In this document: positions 1-8,746 of the stretch, piece after piece
How the letters are laid out: each line of letters begins with the position of its first letter
Numbering within the stretch: the first letter of the stretch is position 1
DNA from: an uncultured Lachnospiraceae bacterium
Lineage (GTDB): Bacteria > Bacillota > Clostridia > Lachnospirales > Lachnospiraceae
DNA length: 64,000 nucleotides
NCBI GenBank assembly: GCA_902767015.1
Contig: CACXFV010000072.1
Span: 1-64,000, forward strand
Direction: 5' to 3'
Translations under genes and position numbers: made by a program
Notes under the pieces: generated by a model
Database searches by the model: none
The model's input: only the letters and a program-made list of their open reading frames with translations
What the model was told of the DNA's origin: nothing

Positions 1-1
1 T

Positions 2-1795
2 GAGATGAGAGCTGCTCGTAAGAATAAGATTGTAACAGGTCTTCCGGATACTTATGGTAGAGGACGTATCGTTGGTGATTACCGAAGAGTTGCTCTTTAT
101 GGTATCGACCATCTGATCGCTGAGAAAGAAGCCGACAAGGCTAACTGCGGATGCGGTGTTATGACAGATGATATCATCCGTCAGAGAGAAGAACTTACAG
201 AACAGATTAATCGTTTAAAAGAAATGAAAGTGATGGCTGAGTCTTATGGTTTTGATATTTCTAAACCGGCACAGACAGCTAAGGAAGCTTTCCAGTGGAC
301 ATATTTTGGATATCTTGCAGCAATTAAGACACAGAACGGTGCAGCTATGAGTATTGGTCGTGTTTGTACATTCTTAGATATCTATGTTGAGAGAGATTTA
401 AAGAAAGGCATCATCACAGAGTCTGAGGCTCAGGAATTAGTTGACCACTTGATCATGAAGTTCAGAATGGTTAAGTTTGCTCGTTGTAATTCATACAACC
501 AGTTATTCTCAGGTGATCCGGTTTGGGCTACAATCGACCTTGCAGGTATCGGTGTTGACGGTCGTTCAATGGTTACAAAGACAGACTTCCGTGTACTCCA
601 TACATTAGAGAATATGGGACCTTCACCGGAGCCGAACATTACAGTTCTCTATTCTTCAAAGCTTCCTGAAGAATTCAAGAGATATGCAGCAGCAATCTCT
701 ATCAGAACAAGTTCAGTACAGTATGAGAATGACGATGTAATGAAGCCGGTATGGGGCGATGATTATGCAATCTGCTGTTGTGTATCTGCAACACAGACAG
801 GTAAGGAGATGCAGTTCTTCGGTGCAAGAGCTAACCTTGCTAAGTGTTTACTTTACGCTATCAACGGTGGTGTTGATGAGAAGAGTAAAGTTCAGGTTGG
901 ACCTGCTTACCAGCCAATTACTTCCGAGTACTTAGATTATGATGAAGTTATGGCTAAATATGATGTAATGATGGATTGGTTGGCTGATATTTATGTTAAT
1001 ATCCTTAACCTCATCCAGTATATGCATGATAAATATTACTATGAATCAGCAGAGCTCGCTTTAATTGATACAGATGTTCGTAGAACATTTGCAACAGGTA
1101 TCGCAGGCTTCTCACATGTTATTGATTCACTTTCAGCTATCAAGTATGCTAAGGTTAAGACAATAAGAGACGAGAATGGTATTGTTGTTGATTACGAGAC
1201 AGAGGGAGAATTCCCACGTTACGGTAATGATGATGACAGAGCTGATGAGATTGGTGTATGGTTACTGAAGACTTTCATTGAGAAGGTTAAGAAGCATCAC
1301 ACATATCGTGATTCTGAGCCTACAACTTCTATCCTGACAATTACATCTAATGTTGTATATGGTAAGGCAACAGGTGCCATGCCTGATGGAAGAAAGGCAG
1401 GAGAGCCGTTATCACCGGGTGCTAACCCAAGCTACGGTGCAGAGAAGAGTGGCTTACTTGCTTCCCTTAACTCAGTAGCTAAGATACCATATGTATGGGC
1501 TCTTGATGGTATTTCTAATACACAGACAATGAACCCGGATGCACTTGGTCACGAAGAGGCTGAGCAGGTTACTAACCTTGTTCAGTCTATGGATGGATAC
1601 TTTGATCAGGGTGCACATCATCTGAATGTTAACGTATTTGGTATTGAAAAGCTTCAGGACGCTATGGAGCATCCGGAGAAGGAAGAGTATGCTAACTTCA
1701 CAATCCGTGTATCAGGATATGCTGTTAAGTTTATCGACCTTACAAGAGAGCAGCAGTTGGATGTTATCTCAAGAACATTCCATGCACATTTATAA
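2..1795 (+). CDS. pflB: Pyruvate formate-lyase, C-terminal part (cut by window start)
   Basis: This glycyl-radical enzyme splits pyruvate plus CoA into acetyl-CoA and formate in the cytoplasm. The frame is open at the first bases of the window, so the true start lies upstream; about 597 of the usual roughly 750 residues are present. The catalytic cysteine region reads [20 protein letters not shown] (codons from about 770), and the radical glycine lies in RVSGYAVKF near the C-terminus (Gly codon 1715-1717), followed by the usual SRTFH-type end. Its activase gene follows after a strong terminator. Identification is very secure; only the N-terminus is unseen. Confidence 0.97.
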   Translation, partial: EMRAARKNKIVTGLPDTYGRGRIVGDYRRVALYGIDHLIAEKEADKANCGCGVMTDDIIRQREELTEQINRLKEMKVMAESYGFDISKPAQTAKEAFQWTYFGYLAAIKTQNGAAMSIGRVCTFLDIYVERDLKKGIITESEAQELVDHLIMKFRMVKFARCNSYNQLFSGDPVWATIDLAGIGVDGRSMVTKTDFRVLHTLENMGPSPEPNITVLYSSKLPEEFKRYAAAISIRTSSVQYENDDVMKPVWGDDYAICCCVSATQTGKEMQFFGARANLAKCLLYAINGGVDEKSKVQVGPAYQPITSEYLDYDEVMAKYDVMMDWLADIYVNILNLIQYMHDKYYYESAELALIDTDVRRTFATGIAGFSHVIDSLSAIKYAKVKTIRDENGIVVDYETEGEFPRYGNDDDRADEIGVWLLKTFIEKVKKHHTYRDSEPTTSILTITSNVVYGKATGAMPDGRKAGEPLSPGANPSYGAEKSGLLASLNSVAKIPYVWALDGISNTQTMNPDALGHEEAEQVTNLVQSMDGYFDQGAHHLNVNVFGIEKLQDAMEHPEKEEYANFTIRVSGYAVKFIDLTREQQLDVISRTFHAHL

Positions 1796-1827
1796 GATAT
1801 AATATAAAATAGCGATTATTTTGAATA

Positions 1828-1876
1828 AAGATGCTGGTTTTTGTAACAATATGTATTGCGAAAACCAGCATCTTTT
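1828..1876 (+). terminator. Rho-independent terminator after pflB
   Basis: A long stem pairs AAAGATGCTGGTTTT (from 1828) with AAAACCAGCATCTTTT (to 1876), leaving a loop of about 18 nt. The right arm ends in T residues. It separates pflB from pflA, so the activase probably has its own promoter or receives only read-through. Confidence 0.85.
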
Positions 1877-1937
1877 AAAATCTGTATTTTTGAATAGTAA
1901 CTTTTTGACAGAGCGATAGAAAGGCAGTTAGCGGTAT

Positions 1938-2696
1938 ATGAGTGAAGAAATGAATATGTCAACAGCAATTAAGGGGAGAGTTCATTCGGTGGAAACCTTT
2001 GGTCTGGTGGACGGACCCGGTGTCAGATATGTGATTTTTGTGCAGGGTTGCCACATGAGGTGTCAGTATTGTCATAATCCTGAGACATGGAGTTTGACAG
2101 AAGGCACAGAGATGACGGCAAAAGAGGCATTTGATAAGGCTTACAGGTATAAGAATTACTGGAAAAATAATGGCGGCTTGACAATCAGTGGTGGCGAGCC
2201 ATTACTGCAGATTGAGTTTGTGACAGAAGTTTTCAGACTTGCTAAAGAGAAGAATATTCACACAACAGTGGACACAAGCGGTAATCCTTTTACGCAGGAG
2301 GAGCCATTTATCAGTCGATTTAATGCGCTGATGGAAGTGACGGATTTGTTTATGCTTGATATCAAGGAGATGAACGAGGAAAAACATAAATCTCTGACAA
2401 AGTGGACAAATGCCAATATTATCAGCATGGCAAAATACCTGTCAGAACATGGCAAGGAAATGTGGATAAGACATGTTCTTGTGCCGGGACTTACAGACGG
2501 GGAGGACGAGCTCAAGCAGTTGAAAGAATTGATTGATGAATTAAAGACAGTGTCTAAGGTGGAGATTCTTCCATATCATACACTTGGTTTGTTTAAGTGG
2601 GAGAACCTAAAGCTCGATTATCCGCTGGAAGGCGTTGCAGTGCCGACAAAGGAAGAGGTTGCGCGGGCAGAAGAGCTTCTTGGAATTAAAAAATAA
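1938..2696 (+). CDS. pflA: Pyruvate formate-lyase activating enzyme (radical SAM)
   Basis: This 252-residue radical SAM enzyme installs the glycyl radical on pyruvate formate-lyase. The N-terminal family signature ETFGLVDGPGVRYVIFVQGC leads into the iron-sulfur triad CHMRCQYC (CxxxCxxC), and the SAM-binding GGEP motif is at about residue 93. Length fits the family (about 245-250). The ATG at 1938 has a poor ribosome site; methionines a few codons downstream are possible alternatives. It sits behind pflB but across a terminator, and 48 nt before copA with no clear terminator between, so pflA and copA may share a transcript. Confidence 0.95.
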   Translation: MSEEMNMSTAIKGRVHSVETFGLVDGPGVRYVIFVQGCHMRCQYCHNPETWSLTEGTEMTAKEAFDKAYRYKNYWKNNGGLTISGGEPLLQIEFVTEVFRLAKEKNIHTTVDTSGNPFTQEEPFISRFNALMEVTDLFMLDIKEMNEEKHKSLTKWTNANIISMAKYLSEHGKEMWIRHVLVPGLTDGEDELKQLKELIDELKTVSKVEILPYHTLGLFKWENLKLDYPLEGVAVPTKEEVARAEELLGIKK

Positions 2697-2744
2697 TTGG
2701 TAATGAAGTGTCAAAAACAGAGAATCATATAAAAGGAGCAGAAG

Positions 2745-5297
2745 ATGCAACAGTATAATGTGACAGGCATGAGTTGTGCAGCGTGCAGTGCCAGAGTTGA
2801 GAAAGCAGTATCCCGGGTAGAGGGAGTTACCTCCTGTTCTGTGAATCTTCTCACTCATTCAATGGGTGTAGAGGGGGATGTAACACCGGATAAGATTATA
2901 GAGGCAGTTGAAAAGGCGGGATATGGTGCCACACAAAAAGGTGGGAATATGAGAGCGCATGCTGAAGGGAAAGAGGAGGCGCTGTTAAAGGACAGAGAGA
3001 CACCGGCACTTTTGAGAAGATTGATGGCATCACTGGTATTTCTTATTGTTTTGATGTATTTTTCTATGGGACATATGATGTGGAATTGGCCGGTTCCCTC
3101 CTTTTTTGAGGATAATCCTGTCGCAATAGGACTGCTGCAATTATTGCTGGCAGCCATTGTCATGGTTATTAATCAGCGATTTTTTATCAGTGGATGTAAG
3201 AGTCTTCTACACCTGGCGCCGAATATGGATACGCTAGTGGCTCTGGGTTCGGGAGCGGCATTTGTATACAGTACATTTGCATTATTAATGATGACGAAGG
3301 CAGTGACGGAAGGAGACATGGAGGCAGTGATGACCTGTCAGCACGAAATGTATTTTGAATCTGCTGCCATGATACTGACACTCATCACAGTCGGCAAGAT
3401 GTTAGAAGCACATTCTAAGGGAAAAACCACGGATGCCATCAAAGGTCTTATGAAACTTGCTCCCAAAACAGCCATCATTATTAAAAATGGTACAGAGACA
3501 GAGGTCGATATCTCACAGGTGGAAAAGGGAGATATATTTATCGTGAAGCCGGGAGAGAACATTCCGGTAGACGGTGTTGTTGTAGAAGGCATAAGCGCTG
3601 TCAATGAGGCAGCACTGACAGGAGAGAGCATTCCTGTGGATAAAGAAATAGGGGACAGGGTGTCGGCAGCCACGCTCAATCAGTCTGGTTTTTTGAAGTG
3701 TGAGGCTATAAGAGTTGGAGAAGATACCACATTATCCCAGATTATACAAATGGTAAGTGATGCCTCTGCTACCAAAGCGCCGATAGCTAAAATTGCTGAT
3801 AAAGTCTCCGGAATATTTGTGCTGACAGTCATTGTCATTGCACTTATAACAGTTGGTATATGGCTTGTATCAGGACAAAGTATTGGATTTTCACTTGCCA
3901 GAGGAATTTCTGTGCTGGTTATCAGCTGCCCTTGTGCCTTGGGACTGGCAACACCGGTTGCGATTATGGTGGGAAATGGTGTCGGGGCGAAAAATGGTAT
4001 AATGTTCAAAAATGCAGTGGCGTTGGAAGAAACAGGACGCGCTCAGATTGTGGTGCTTGACAAGACCGGCACTATCACTAGCGGAGAGCCGGTAGTGACA
4101 GATATTGTTGCCAATCCTGGGATTGAGGAGAAAGAACTGCTGTCTTGTGCCTATTCATTGGAAAGAAAGAGTGAGCATCCTCTGGCGAAAGCGATTACGC
4201 AATATGTAGCGTCAAGGAAAGAAGTAGCGACGTTTGAAGTGCAGGAATTTACAGCAGTTGCCGGAAATGGACTGATGGCATATCATCATGGCAGTAAATT
4301 GTGTGGAGGAAATGCTCAGTTTATTGCATCGAAGGCAAAGATATCGGAAGGATTCAGAAAAAAAGCCGAAACACTGGCAAATGACGGAAAGACACCTCTG
4401 TTTTTTGCAAAAAACGAGCAGTTACTGGGAATGATTGCCGTCGCAGATGTCATTAAGGAGGACAGTAAACAGGCGGTGCAGGCATTGAAAAATATGGGAA
4501 TCCATGTTGTAATGCTCACCGGTGATAATGAGAGAACGGCAGAAGCCATTGCTAAGCAGGCGGGTGTTCATGAGGTGGTAGCAGGAGTTATGCCGGAGGG
4601 AAAAGAAAATGTCATCAAACAGCTTAAGGAGAAGGGAAAGGTTGTCATGGTGGGAGATGGCATTAATGACGCACCGGCATTGACAAGGGCAGATATCGGG
4701 ATGGCAATTGGGGCAGGAACAGATATTGCCATTGATGCGGCTGATGTTGTCCTGATGAGAAGCCGATTGTCTGATGTCCCGGCGGCAATACGACTTAGCA
4801 GGCGAACTCTTCGCAATATTCATGAAAATCTGTTTTGGGCATTCTTTTATAATATTGCAGGAATCCCCCTTGCAGCGGGAGCGTATATTCGTTTGTTTGG
4901 CTTTAAGCTTCATCCCATGTTTGGGGCAGCGGCCATGAGCCTGTCAAGCTTTTGTGTCGTTACGAATGCCTTGCGGCTTAATTTTGTCGATGTGCATGAT
5001 ACCGGACGAGATAAAAGATATCATAGATATGATAGCAGTATTTTAGAAAAAGAGAAAGAGATGGAGGATATGATTATGCAAACAAAAACAATTAAAATTG
5101 AAGGAATGATGTGCGGACACTGTGAGGCCACCGTCAAAAAAGCATTGGAAGCGCTTCAGGGAGTGGAAAGTGCACAGGTAAGTCACGAGAAAGGAACGGC
5201 TGTTGTCGAGCTTTCGGCAGAGGTTACGGATGAAGAGTTAAAAAATGCAGTGGAGGAGAAGGACTATACCGTGACGGAGATTGTTGCCGGACAGTAA
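2745..5297 (+). CDS. copA: Copper-exporting P1B-type ATPase with N- and C-terminal HMA domains
   Basis: Membrane Cu(I) pump of 850 residues. The N-terminal heavy-metal-associated domain carries MSCAACSARV (about residues 9-18). The membrane core includes the CPC ion site (Cys395-Pro-Cys397). The phosphorylation motif DKTGT starts at Asp439, and the hinge motif MVGDGINDAPAL lies near residue 636. After the last helices a second HMA domain (GMMCGHCEATV) fills about the last 73 residues, resembling a fused CopZ chaperone. The start has RBS AAAGGAG. A GGAGG at 5063-5067 sits 8 nt before an in-frame ATG at 5076, so the C-terminal HMA could also be made alone. No CsoR or CopY gene is adjacent. Copper is the best substrate guess from CPC plus the CxxC HMA domains. 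Confidence 0.95.
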   Translation: MQQYNVTGMSCAACSARVEKAVSRVEGVTSCSVNLLTHSMGVEGDVTPDKIIEAVEKAGYGATQKGGNMRAHAEGKEEALLKDRETPALLRRLMASLVFLIVLMYFSMGHMMWNWPVPSFFEDNPVAIGLLQLLLAAIVMVINQRFFISGCKSLLHLAPNMDTLVALGSGAAFVYSTFALLMMTKAVTEGDMEAVMTCQHEMYFESAAMILTLITVGKMLEAHSKGKTTDAIKGLMKLAPKTAIIIKNGTETEVDISQVEKGDIFIVKPGENIPVDGVVVEGISAVNEAALTGESIPVDKEIGDRVSAATLNQSGFLKCEAIRVGEDTTLSQIIQMVSDASATKAPIAKIADKVSGIFVLTVIVIALITVGIWLVSGQSIGFSLARGISVLVISCPCALGLATPVAIMVGNGVGAKNGIMFKNAVALEETGRAQIVVLDKTGTITSGEPVVTDIVANPGIEEKELLSCAYSLERKSEHPLAKAITQYVASRKEVATFEVQEFTAVAGNGLMAYHHGSKLCGGNAQFIASKAKISEGFRKKAETLANDGKTPLFFAKNEQLLGMIAVADVIKEDSKQAVQALKNMGIHVVMLTGDNERTAEAIAKQAGVHEVVAGVMPEGKENVIKQLKEKGKVVMVGDGINDAPALTRADIGMAIGAGTDIAIDAADVVLMRSRLSDVPAAIRLSRRTLRNIHENLFWAFFYNIAGIPLAAGAYIRLFGFKLHPMFGAAAMSLSSFCVVTNALRLNFVDVHDTGRDKRYHRYDSSILEKEKEMEDMIMQTKTIKIEGMMCGHCEATVKKALEALQGVESAQVSHEKGTAVVELSAEVTDEELKNAVEEKDYTVTEIVAGQ

Positions 5298-5330
5298 CCG
5301 TCATTAACAAAAGAAAGGAATTTGCATATT

Positions 5331-5834
5331 ATGGAATTGTGGGATATTTATGACAGTAATAAAAACAGAACAGGACGTACCATGAAAAGAAATGACTGGT
5401 GCCTGCAGGAGGGAGAATATCATTTGACAGTATTGGGTGTAATTAAGAGGAGTGATGGAAGATTTCTGATTACCCGGAGAGCATTAGATAAGGAATGGGC
5501 ACCGGGCTGGTGGGAAGTTTCAGGTGGTGCCGCCATGGCAGGAGAGGAATCGTTAGATGCCGTTATACGAGAAATAAAGGAAGAGACCGGATTAGATGTA
5601 TCTGAATGTGATGGCGGGTATTTGTTTTCCTATCAGCGGGAGAATCCGGGAAAAGGGGATAATTACTTTGTGGACGTATATCGGTTTGTGCTTGACTTTG
5701 ATGAAAAAGATGTCAAAAACCAGCAAACGGAAACCCTTGGATATAAGATTGCAACACTGGAGGAAATCAAAGAAATTGCAGATTCCGGAAAATTCCTTCA
5801 TTATGACAGTATAAAAGAAGCTTTTTTAAATTAA
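5331..5834 (+). CDS. NUDIX hydrolase
   Basis: A 167-residue NUDIX-fold protein. The NUDIX box is seen as GX5EX7REIKEETGL starting at GGAAMAGEES (about residues 64-86). The opening resembles the isopentenyl-diphosphate isomerase/YfcD subfamily (MELWDIYDSNKN), members of which hydrolyse nucleotide or related diphosphates; the substrate cannot be told. An in-frame TTG exists at 5322, but the ATG at 5331 has AAAGGA upstream at a usable distance and gives the family start. It follows copA by 33 nt and may share its mRNA. Confidence 0.88.
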   Translation: MELWDIYDSNKNRTGRTMKRNDWCLQEGEYHLTVLGVIKRSDGRFLITRRALDKEWAPGWWEVSGGAAMAGEESLDAVIREIKEETGLDVSECDGGYLFSYQRENPGKGDNYFVDVYRFVLDFDEKDVKNQQTETLGYKIATLEEIKEIADSGKFLHYDSIKEAFLN

Positions 5835-5849
5835 TAAAGAAAAAAGTAG

Positions 5850-5878
5850 TTGACGAAAGTCAATTAATATAATATACT
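5850..5878 (+). promoter_or_regulatory. Promoter with palindromic -35 region upstream of DUF3793-flavodoxin genes
   Basis: TTGACG (5850-5855), 17 nt, TATACT (5873-5878) makes a good vegetative promoter. The -35 box is half of an inverted repeat TTGAC-GAAA-GTCAA (5850-5863). The closely similar CTAAC-GAAA-GTTAG occurs in the promoter at 8708-8736, suggesting a shared regulator. Confidence 0.6.
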
Positions 5879-5879
5879 A

Positions 5880-5924
5880 GGCTGTGAAAAGTTAGATTTA
5901 ACTAACTACAGCCTTTATTATTTT
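5880..5924 (+). promoter_or_regulatory. Hairpin at the predicted transcription start, containing GTTAG-N6-CTAAC operator
   Basis: GGCTGT (5880-5885) pairs with ACAGCC (5908-5913), and AGTTAG (5890-5895) pairs with CTAACT (5902-5907), followed by TTTATTATTTT. It can be read as a terminator for the upstream copA/NUDIX unit or, because it begins about where transcription from the promoter at 5850 should start, as a DtxR-type operator. The inner palindrome GTTAG-N6-CTAAC recurs at 5957-5972. Confidence 0.5.
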
Positions 5925-5956
5925 GAACTAACCCAGTGCTATTTTTTTGTTATTGA

Positions 5957-5972
5957 GTTAGAATTCACTAAC
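5957..5972 (+). promoter_or_regulatory. Second GTTAG-N6-CTAAC palindrome
   Basis: GTTAG (5957-5961), AATTCA, CTAAC (5968-5972) has exactly the geometry of the palindrome at 5891-5906. Additional CTAAC half sites lie at 5928-5932 and near 6008. The TTAG...CTAA layout resembles binding sites of DtxR/IdeR regulators, and such a gene lies about 2 kb away at 8162-8536. That link is inference. Confidence 0.5.
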
Positions 5973-6088
5973 AAAAGTAAAATGCAACTAATATAATTCA
6001 GATGCATCTAACTACATATTTTTTGGAATACTATATTATGAAAACGGCAGTTTAGCATCAGTTCTAAAATTGTAAGCAGGAGGATGAT

Positions 6089-6706
6089 ATGAGTCAAGAG
6101 TTACTTGAAATTTATAAAAAATGTAATAATGAAGATATCGTAATGAAGCTTGTGATGGAATGTGCGCCACTGTTATCCGGACTTAGAGCCGCCAATATCA
6201 TTAATATAACAAGAAAAGAGTTCATGGCATTGAAACGTATTTTAAGAGGTACAGAGATTACTTTTTATCTTGTTGCGGCGTGTGGTGATAAGCTTTCCAT
6301 GATATTGTACAGGGAAAGTGTCATGAGGAGTTATATGCTCCAGCCGAAAGTGAAAAAACTTTTGAAAAAGGTGGGATATCCGGATGATGACAGCATCTAT
6401 GAACTTTTATACCGGTTTTCATTAAAGTATAATAATTTTATGGAGGGAAAAGGAGAATTTCCGCATGAGATGGGACTGTTTCTTGGATATCCCGTAGAGG
6501 ATGTTCTTGGTTATATTGACAATGACGGAAAGAATTTTCTTGCTATCGGTTATTGGAAGGTTTACAAGAATAAGCGGGAAAAGACGATGCTTTTTAAAAA
6601 ATTCGAGGAAGCAAAAGAGGTTATGATTACGCTGATTTCATATGGGTTGAATATCAAAGAGGTTATTAATATTTTTAGTAGCCAGAGAAACGCTTTAGAA
6701 ATATGA
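6089..6706 (+). CDS. DUF3793 family protein
   Basis: A 205-residue protein that I recognise as DUF3793 from the central HEMGLFLGYPVEDVLGYID and the following NFLAIGYWKVYKNK, both characteristic of this clostridial family. Biochemical function is unknown. There is no signal peptide or membrane segment, so it should be cytoplasmic. RBS AGGAGG precedes the ATG. It stands directly behind the palindrome-rich promoter region and is followed by a flavodoxin. In clostridia DUF3793 genes often sit beside flavodoxin or iron genes (from memory), which suggests a role in the response to metal limitation. Confidence 0.85.
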   Translation: MSQELLEIYKKCNNEDIVMKLVMECAPLLSGLRAANIINITRKEFMALKRILRGTEITFYLVAACGDKLSMILYRESVMRSYMLQPKVKKLLKKVGYPDDDSIYELLYRFSLKYNNFMEGKGEFPHEMGLFLGYPVEDVLGYIDNDGKNFLAIGYWKVYKNKREKTMLFKKFEEAKEVMITLISYGLNIKEVINIFSSQRNALEI

Positions 6707-6770
6707 TAACTTTGGAAGATAGAGCATATTATTGTGCAGAAAATATTTAAAAAGAAAGGAATCTATCAAG

Positions 6771-7196
6771 ATGAGTAAGGTTAAAGTAATTTATTGGTCA
6801 CAGACAGGAAATACAGAGGCAATGGCGAAGGCTGTAGCAGAAGGAATCCAGGATGCCGGCGGAGAGGCTGAATTATTATTTGCTACACAGGTAAATGCTG
6901 ACAGTATCAAAGACGATGCGGCATTTGCCATGGGCTGTCCTGCCATGGGCGCAGAGGTGCTTGAGGAAGAAGATATGGAGCCGTTTGTAACAAGCATTGA
7001 GGGCTTGGTTAGCGGCAAGAAAATTGCATTGTTTGGTTCCTATGGCTGGGGAGACGGTCAGTGGATGAGAGATTGGGAGGACAGAATGAACGCTGCCGGT
7101 GCACAGCTTGTAAACGGCGAAGGTTTAATCTGTCAGGAAGCTCCTGATGACGATATGATTGAACAGTGTAAAGAGCTCGGAAGACAGTTGGTTTAG
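6771..7196 (+). CDS. Flavodoxin (short chain)
   Basis: A 141-residue FMN electron carrier that can replace ferredoxin. The phosphate-binding loop WSQTGNTEAMA is at about residues 8-18; the flavin loops are seen at GCPAMGAE and FGSYGWGDGQW. The in-frame ATG at 6732 is ignored because AAGAAAGGAA precedes the ATG at 6771 and the standard MSKVKVIYWS start follows. Its position behind the DUF3793 gene and palindromic operators fits induction under iron shortage, a known pattern for flavodoxins. Confidence 0.93.
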   Translation: MSKVKVIYWSQTGNTEAMAKAVAEGIQDAGGEAELLFATQVNADSIKDDAAFAMGCPAMGAEVLEEEDMEPFVTSIEGLVSGKKIALFGSYGWGDGQWMRDWEDRMNAAGAQLVNGEGLICQEAPDDDMIEQCKELGRQLV

Positions 7197-7231
7197 TACA
7201 AAAGTAATGATAAGCTTTGGAAGGAGAATCT

Positions 7232-7513
7232 ATGAGCATAGTTATCGTTGGCGGCCATGACAGAATGGTTTGTCAATATAAAAAAATATGCAAAGAGCAT
7301 AAGTGTAAAGTAAAGGTATTTACACAGATGAGAGCGGATCTGAGTAATCAGATTGGTTCTCCTGATGTTGTGATTTTGTTTACCAATACGGTTTCGCACA
7401 AGATGGTCAGATGTGCTGTGACCGAAGCAGAAAAAGCGAATGCGGAGATTATACGGTGCCATACCAGCAGCGGTACGGCGTTAAATGAAATATTGACAAA
7501 TGTTTGTGCATAA
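7232..7513 (+). CDS. DUF2325 family protein
   Basis: A 93-residue protein with the DUF2325 hallmarks: an N-terminal beta strand followed by VGGHDRM, a central PDVVILFTNTVSH, and a late RCHTSSG. The function of the family is unknown; it is common in Firmicutes near iron and redox genes. The ATG at 7232 follows AAGGAGAA at ideal spacing; the upstream TTG at 7217 is rejected. It is 35 nt behind the flavodoxin, forming a likely three-gene operon with DUF3793. Confidence 0.8.
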   Translation: MSIVIVGGHDRMVCQYKKICKEHKCKVKVFTQMRADLSNQIGSPDVVILFTNTVSHKMVRCAVTEAEKANAEIIRCHTSSGTALNEILTNVCA

Positions 7514-7525
7514 AAAAGATTAATT

Positions 7526-7569
7526 AAAAACGGCATTTTCGGACATTAATTCCAAAGATGTCGTTTTTA
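7526..7569. terminator. Terminator between convergent DUF2325 and cobO genes
   Basis: AAAAACGGCAT (7526-7536) pairs with ATGTCGTTTTT (7558-7568) with one G-T wobble. A-rich and T-rich flanks on both sides suit both converging transcripts. Confidence 0.65.
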
Positions 7570-7615
7570 TGTTTCGGTAATTGAAGTGTTGGTAACTATC
7601 GTATTCGCGGTATTC

Positions 7616-8143
7616 TCAGTATTCTATTCCGTGTCTTGCGGGGATGCCTTTGTCATAGGGATGCCTGACCTTACTCATCAGGGTAATATAATCTGCCTGA
7701 CGAATAAATAAATCACAAGGCTCGCGCCCTGTGAGAACAAGTTCAAGTGCTGCCGGCTTATTCACAACCAATTCATCGATAAGGGAGTGGTTCACCACAT
7801 TTAGTCTATAGGCGGCACACACTTCATCGAGAACGAGCAAATCACATTGCCCGCTTTCCACAAGTGATATAGCCGTTGCAAGATTGGAATCGTGCATTTC
7901 TCTGAGAATACCAAGCTCGTCAGAAGTCATATTGGATACAAATCCTAAATCAGTAGAATTTCTAAGCACTTTAATAGTAGGGATGTCCTTCATAATCTGT
8001 ATTTCGCCGGAGGGACTTCCTTTTAAAAATTGAAGAAAGACGACTTTCATGTGATTGCCGGCTGCCCGTATTGCCAAACCGATGGCGGCAGAAGTTTTAC
8101 CCTTTCCGTTACCGTGATATAAATGAATTAAGCCATTTGTCAT
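7616..8143 (-). CDS. cobO: Cob(I)yrinic acid a,c-diamide adenosyltransferase
   Basis: A 175-residue CobO/BtuR family enzyme that transfers the adenosyl group of ATP to the cobalt of corrinoids. The Walker A motif GNGKGKTS is at about residues 11-18, VVFLQFLKG follows, and the family motif LLVLDEVCAAY lies at about residues 103-113. RBS GAGGT lies before the ATG. It is 18 nt behind the DtxR-type regulator gene and surely co-transcribed with it. No other cobalamin biosynthesis gene is nearby, so it may serve corrinoid salvage. Confidence 0.92.
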   Translation of the reverse strand: MTNGLIHLYHGNGKGKTSAAIGLAIRAAGNHMKVVFLQFLKGSPSGEIQIMKDIPTIKVLRNSTDLGFVSNMTSDELGILREMHDSNLATAISLVESGQCDLLVLDEVCAAYRLNVVNHSLIDELVVNKPAALELVLTGREPCDLFIRQADYITLMSKVRHPYDKGIPARHGIEY

Positions 8144-8161
8144 AATAAGATACCTCTATTA

Positions 8162-8536
8162 TTATAAATTCATATGACTTTTGATAAATGCTTTAATGGC
8201 ACTAAAGCTTTCTGAACTCATGTAATGCTCCATTCGACAGGCGTCTTCGGTTGCAACCTTTTGGTCTACTCCTATCGCAATCAGCCACTTCGATAATAAT
8301 TCGTGTCGTTCGTAGATTTTTTCGGCAATTTCACGACCGGAGGCGGTAAGCGTGATAAAACCGGCATCGCTCACATCGATGTAACCGTTGATTCTTAAAT
8401 TCTTCATTGCAACGCTGATGCTGGATTTTTTGAAATCAAGCTCGTTGGCGATATCAATCGAGCGGACAACGGGAAGACGCTTACTGAGTACCAAAATTGT
8501 TTCTAAATAGTTTTCTGCAGATTCATTAATTTTCAT
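8162..8536 (-). CDS. DtxR/MntR-family metal-dependent repressor
   Basis: A 124-residue regulator with an N-terminal winged helix (SIDIANELDFKKSSISVAMKNL) and the metal-binding dimerisation helix RHELLSKWLIAIG...EDACRMEHYM. Cys, Glu and His in DACRMEH match the DtxR/IdeR metal site (Cys102, Glu105, His106 of DtxR), which favours iron; MntR proteins carry Glu in place of that Cys. The position equivalent to DtxR Met10/MntR Asp8 appears to be Asn, which is unusual. The SH3-like C-terminal domain of DtxR is absent. It is the likely regulator of the palindromes at 5850-5972 and 8715-8728. Confidence 0.88.
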   Translation of the reverse strand: MKINESAENYLETILVLSKRLPVVRSIDIANELDFKKSSISVAMKNLRINGYIDVSDAGFITLTASGREIAEKIYERHELLSKWLIAIGVDQKVATEDACRMEHYMSSESFSAIKAFIKSHMNL

Positions 8537-8627
8537 TGTACCTTCATTCCTTATTATATATTTGGAAAATATAATCCGTTAAAGCCTCGCTTTCATCATT
8601 GGAGGCAGATGCAATTTATATGTAAGA

Positions 8628-8656
8628 ATTATAGCATAATTGCAATTTTTAGGCAA
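8628..8656 (-). promoter_or_regulatory. Promoter of the dtxR-like/cobO unit
   Basis: On the minus strand TTGCCT (8656-8651), 17 nt and TATAAT (8633-8628) form a near-consensus promoter reading toward the regulator gene. Confidence 0.6.
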
Positions 8657-8707
8657 TCAATTATACAAAAATGTGTAACAACATTGTAACCATTCGGAAA
8701 AAAATTC

Positions 8708-8736
8708 TTGACATCTAACGAAAGTTAGAATAAACT
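8708..8736 (+). promoter_or_regulatory. Promoter with CTAAC-GAAA-GTTAG palindrome in the spacer
   Basis: TTGACA (8708-8713), 17 nt, TAAACT (8731-8736). The spacer contains the perfect palindrome CTAAC-GAAA-GTTAG (8715-8728), so a bound repressor would block RNA polymerase. The 339-nt divergent region 8537-8875 holds this promoter, the minus-strand promoter at 8628 and another plus-strand promoter at 8754, but no gene. Confidence 0.6.
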
Positions 8737-8746
8737 AATATCGCCT

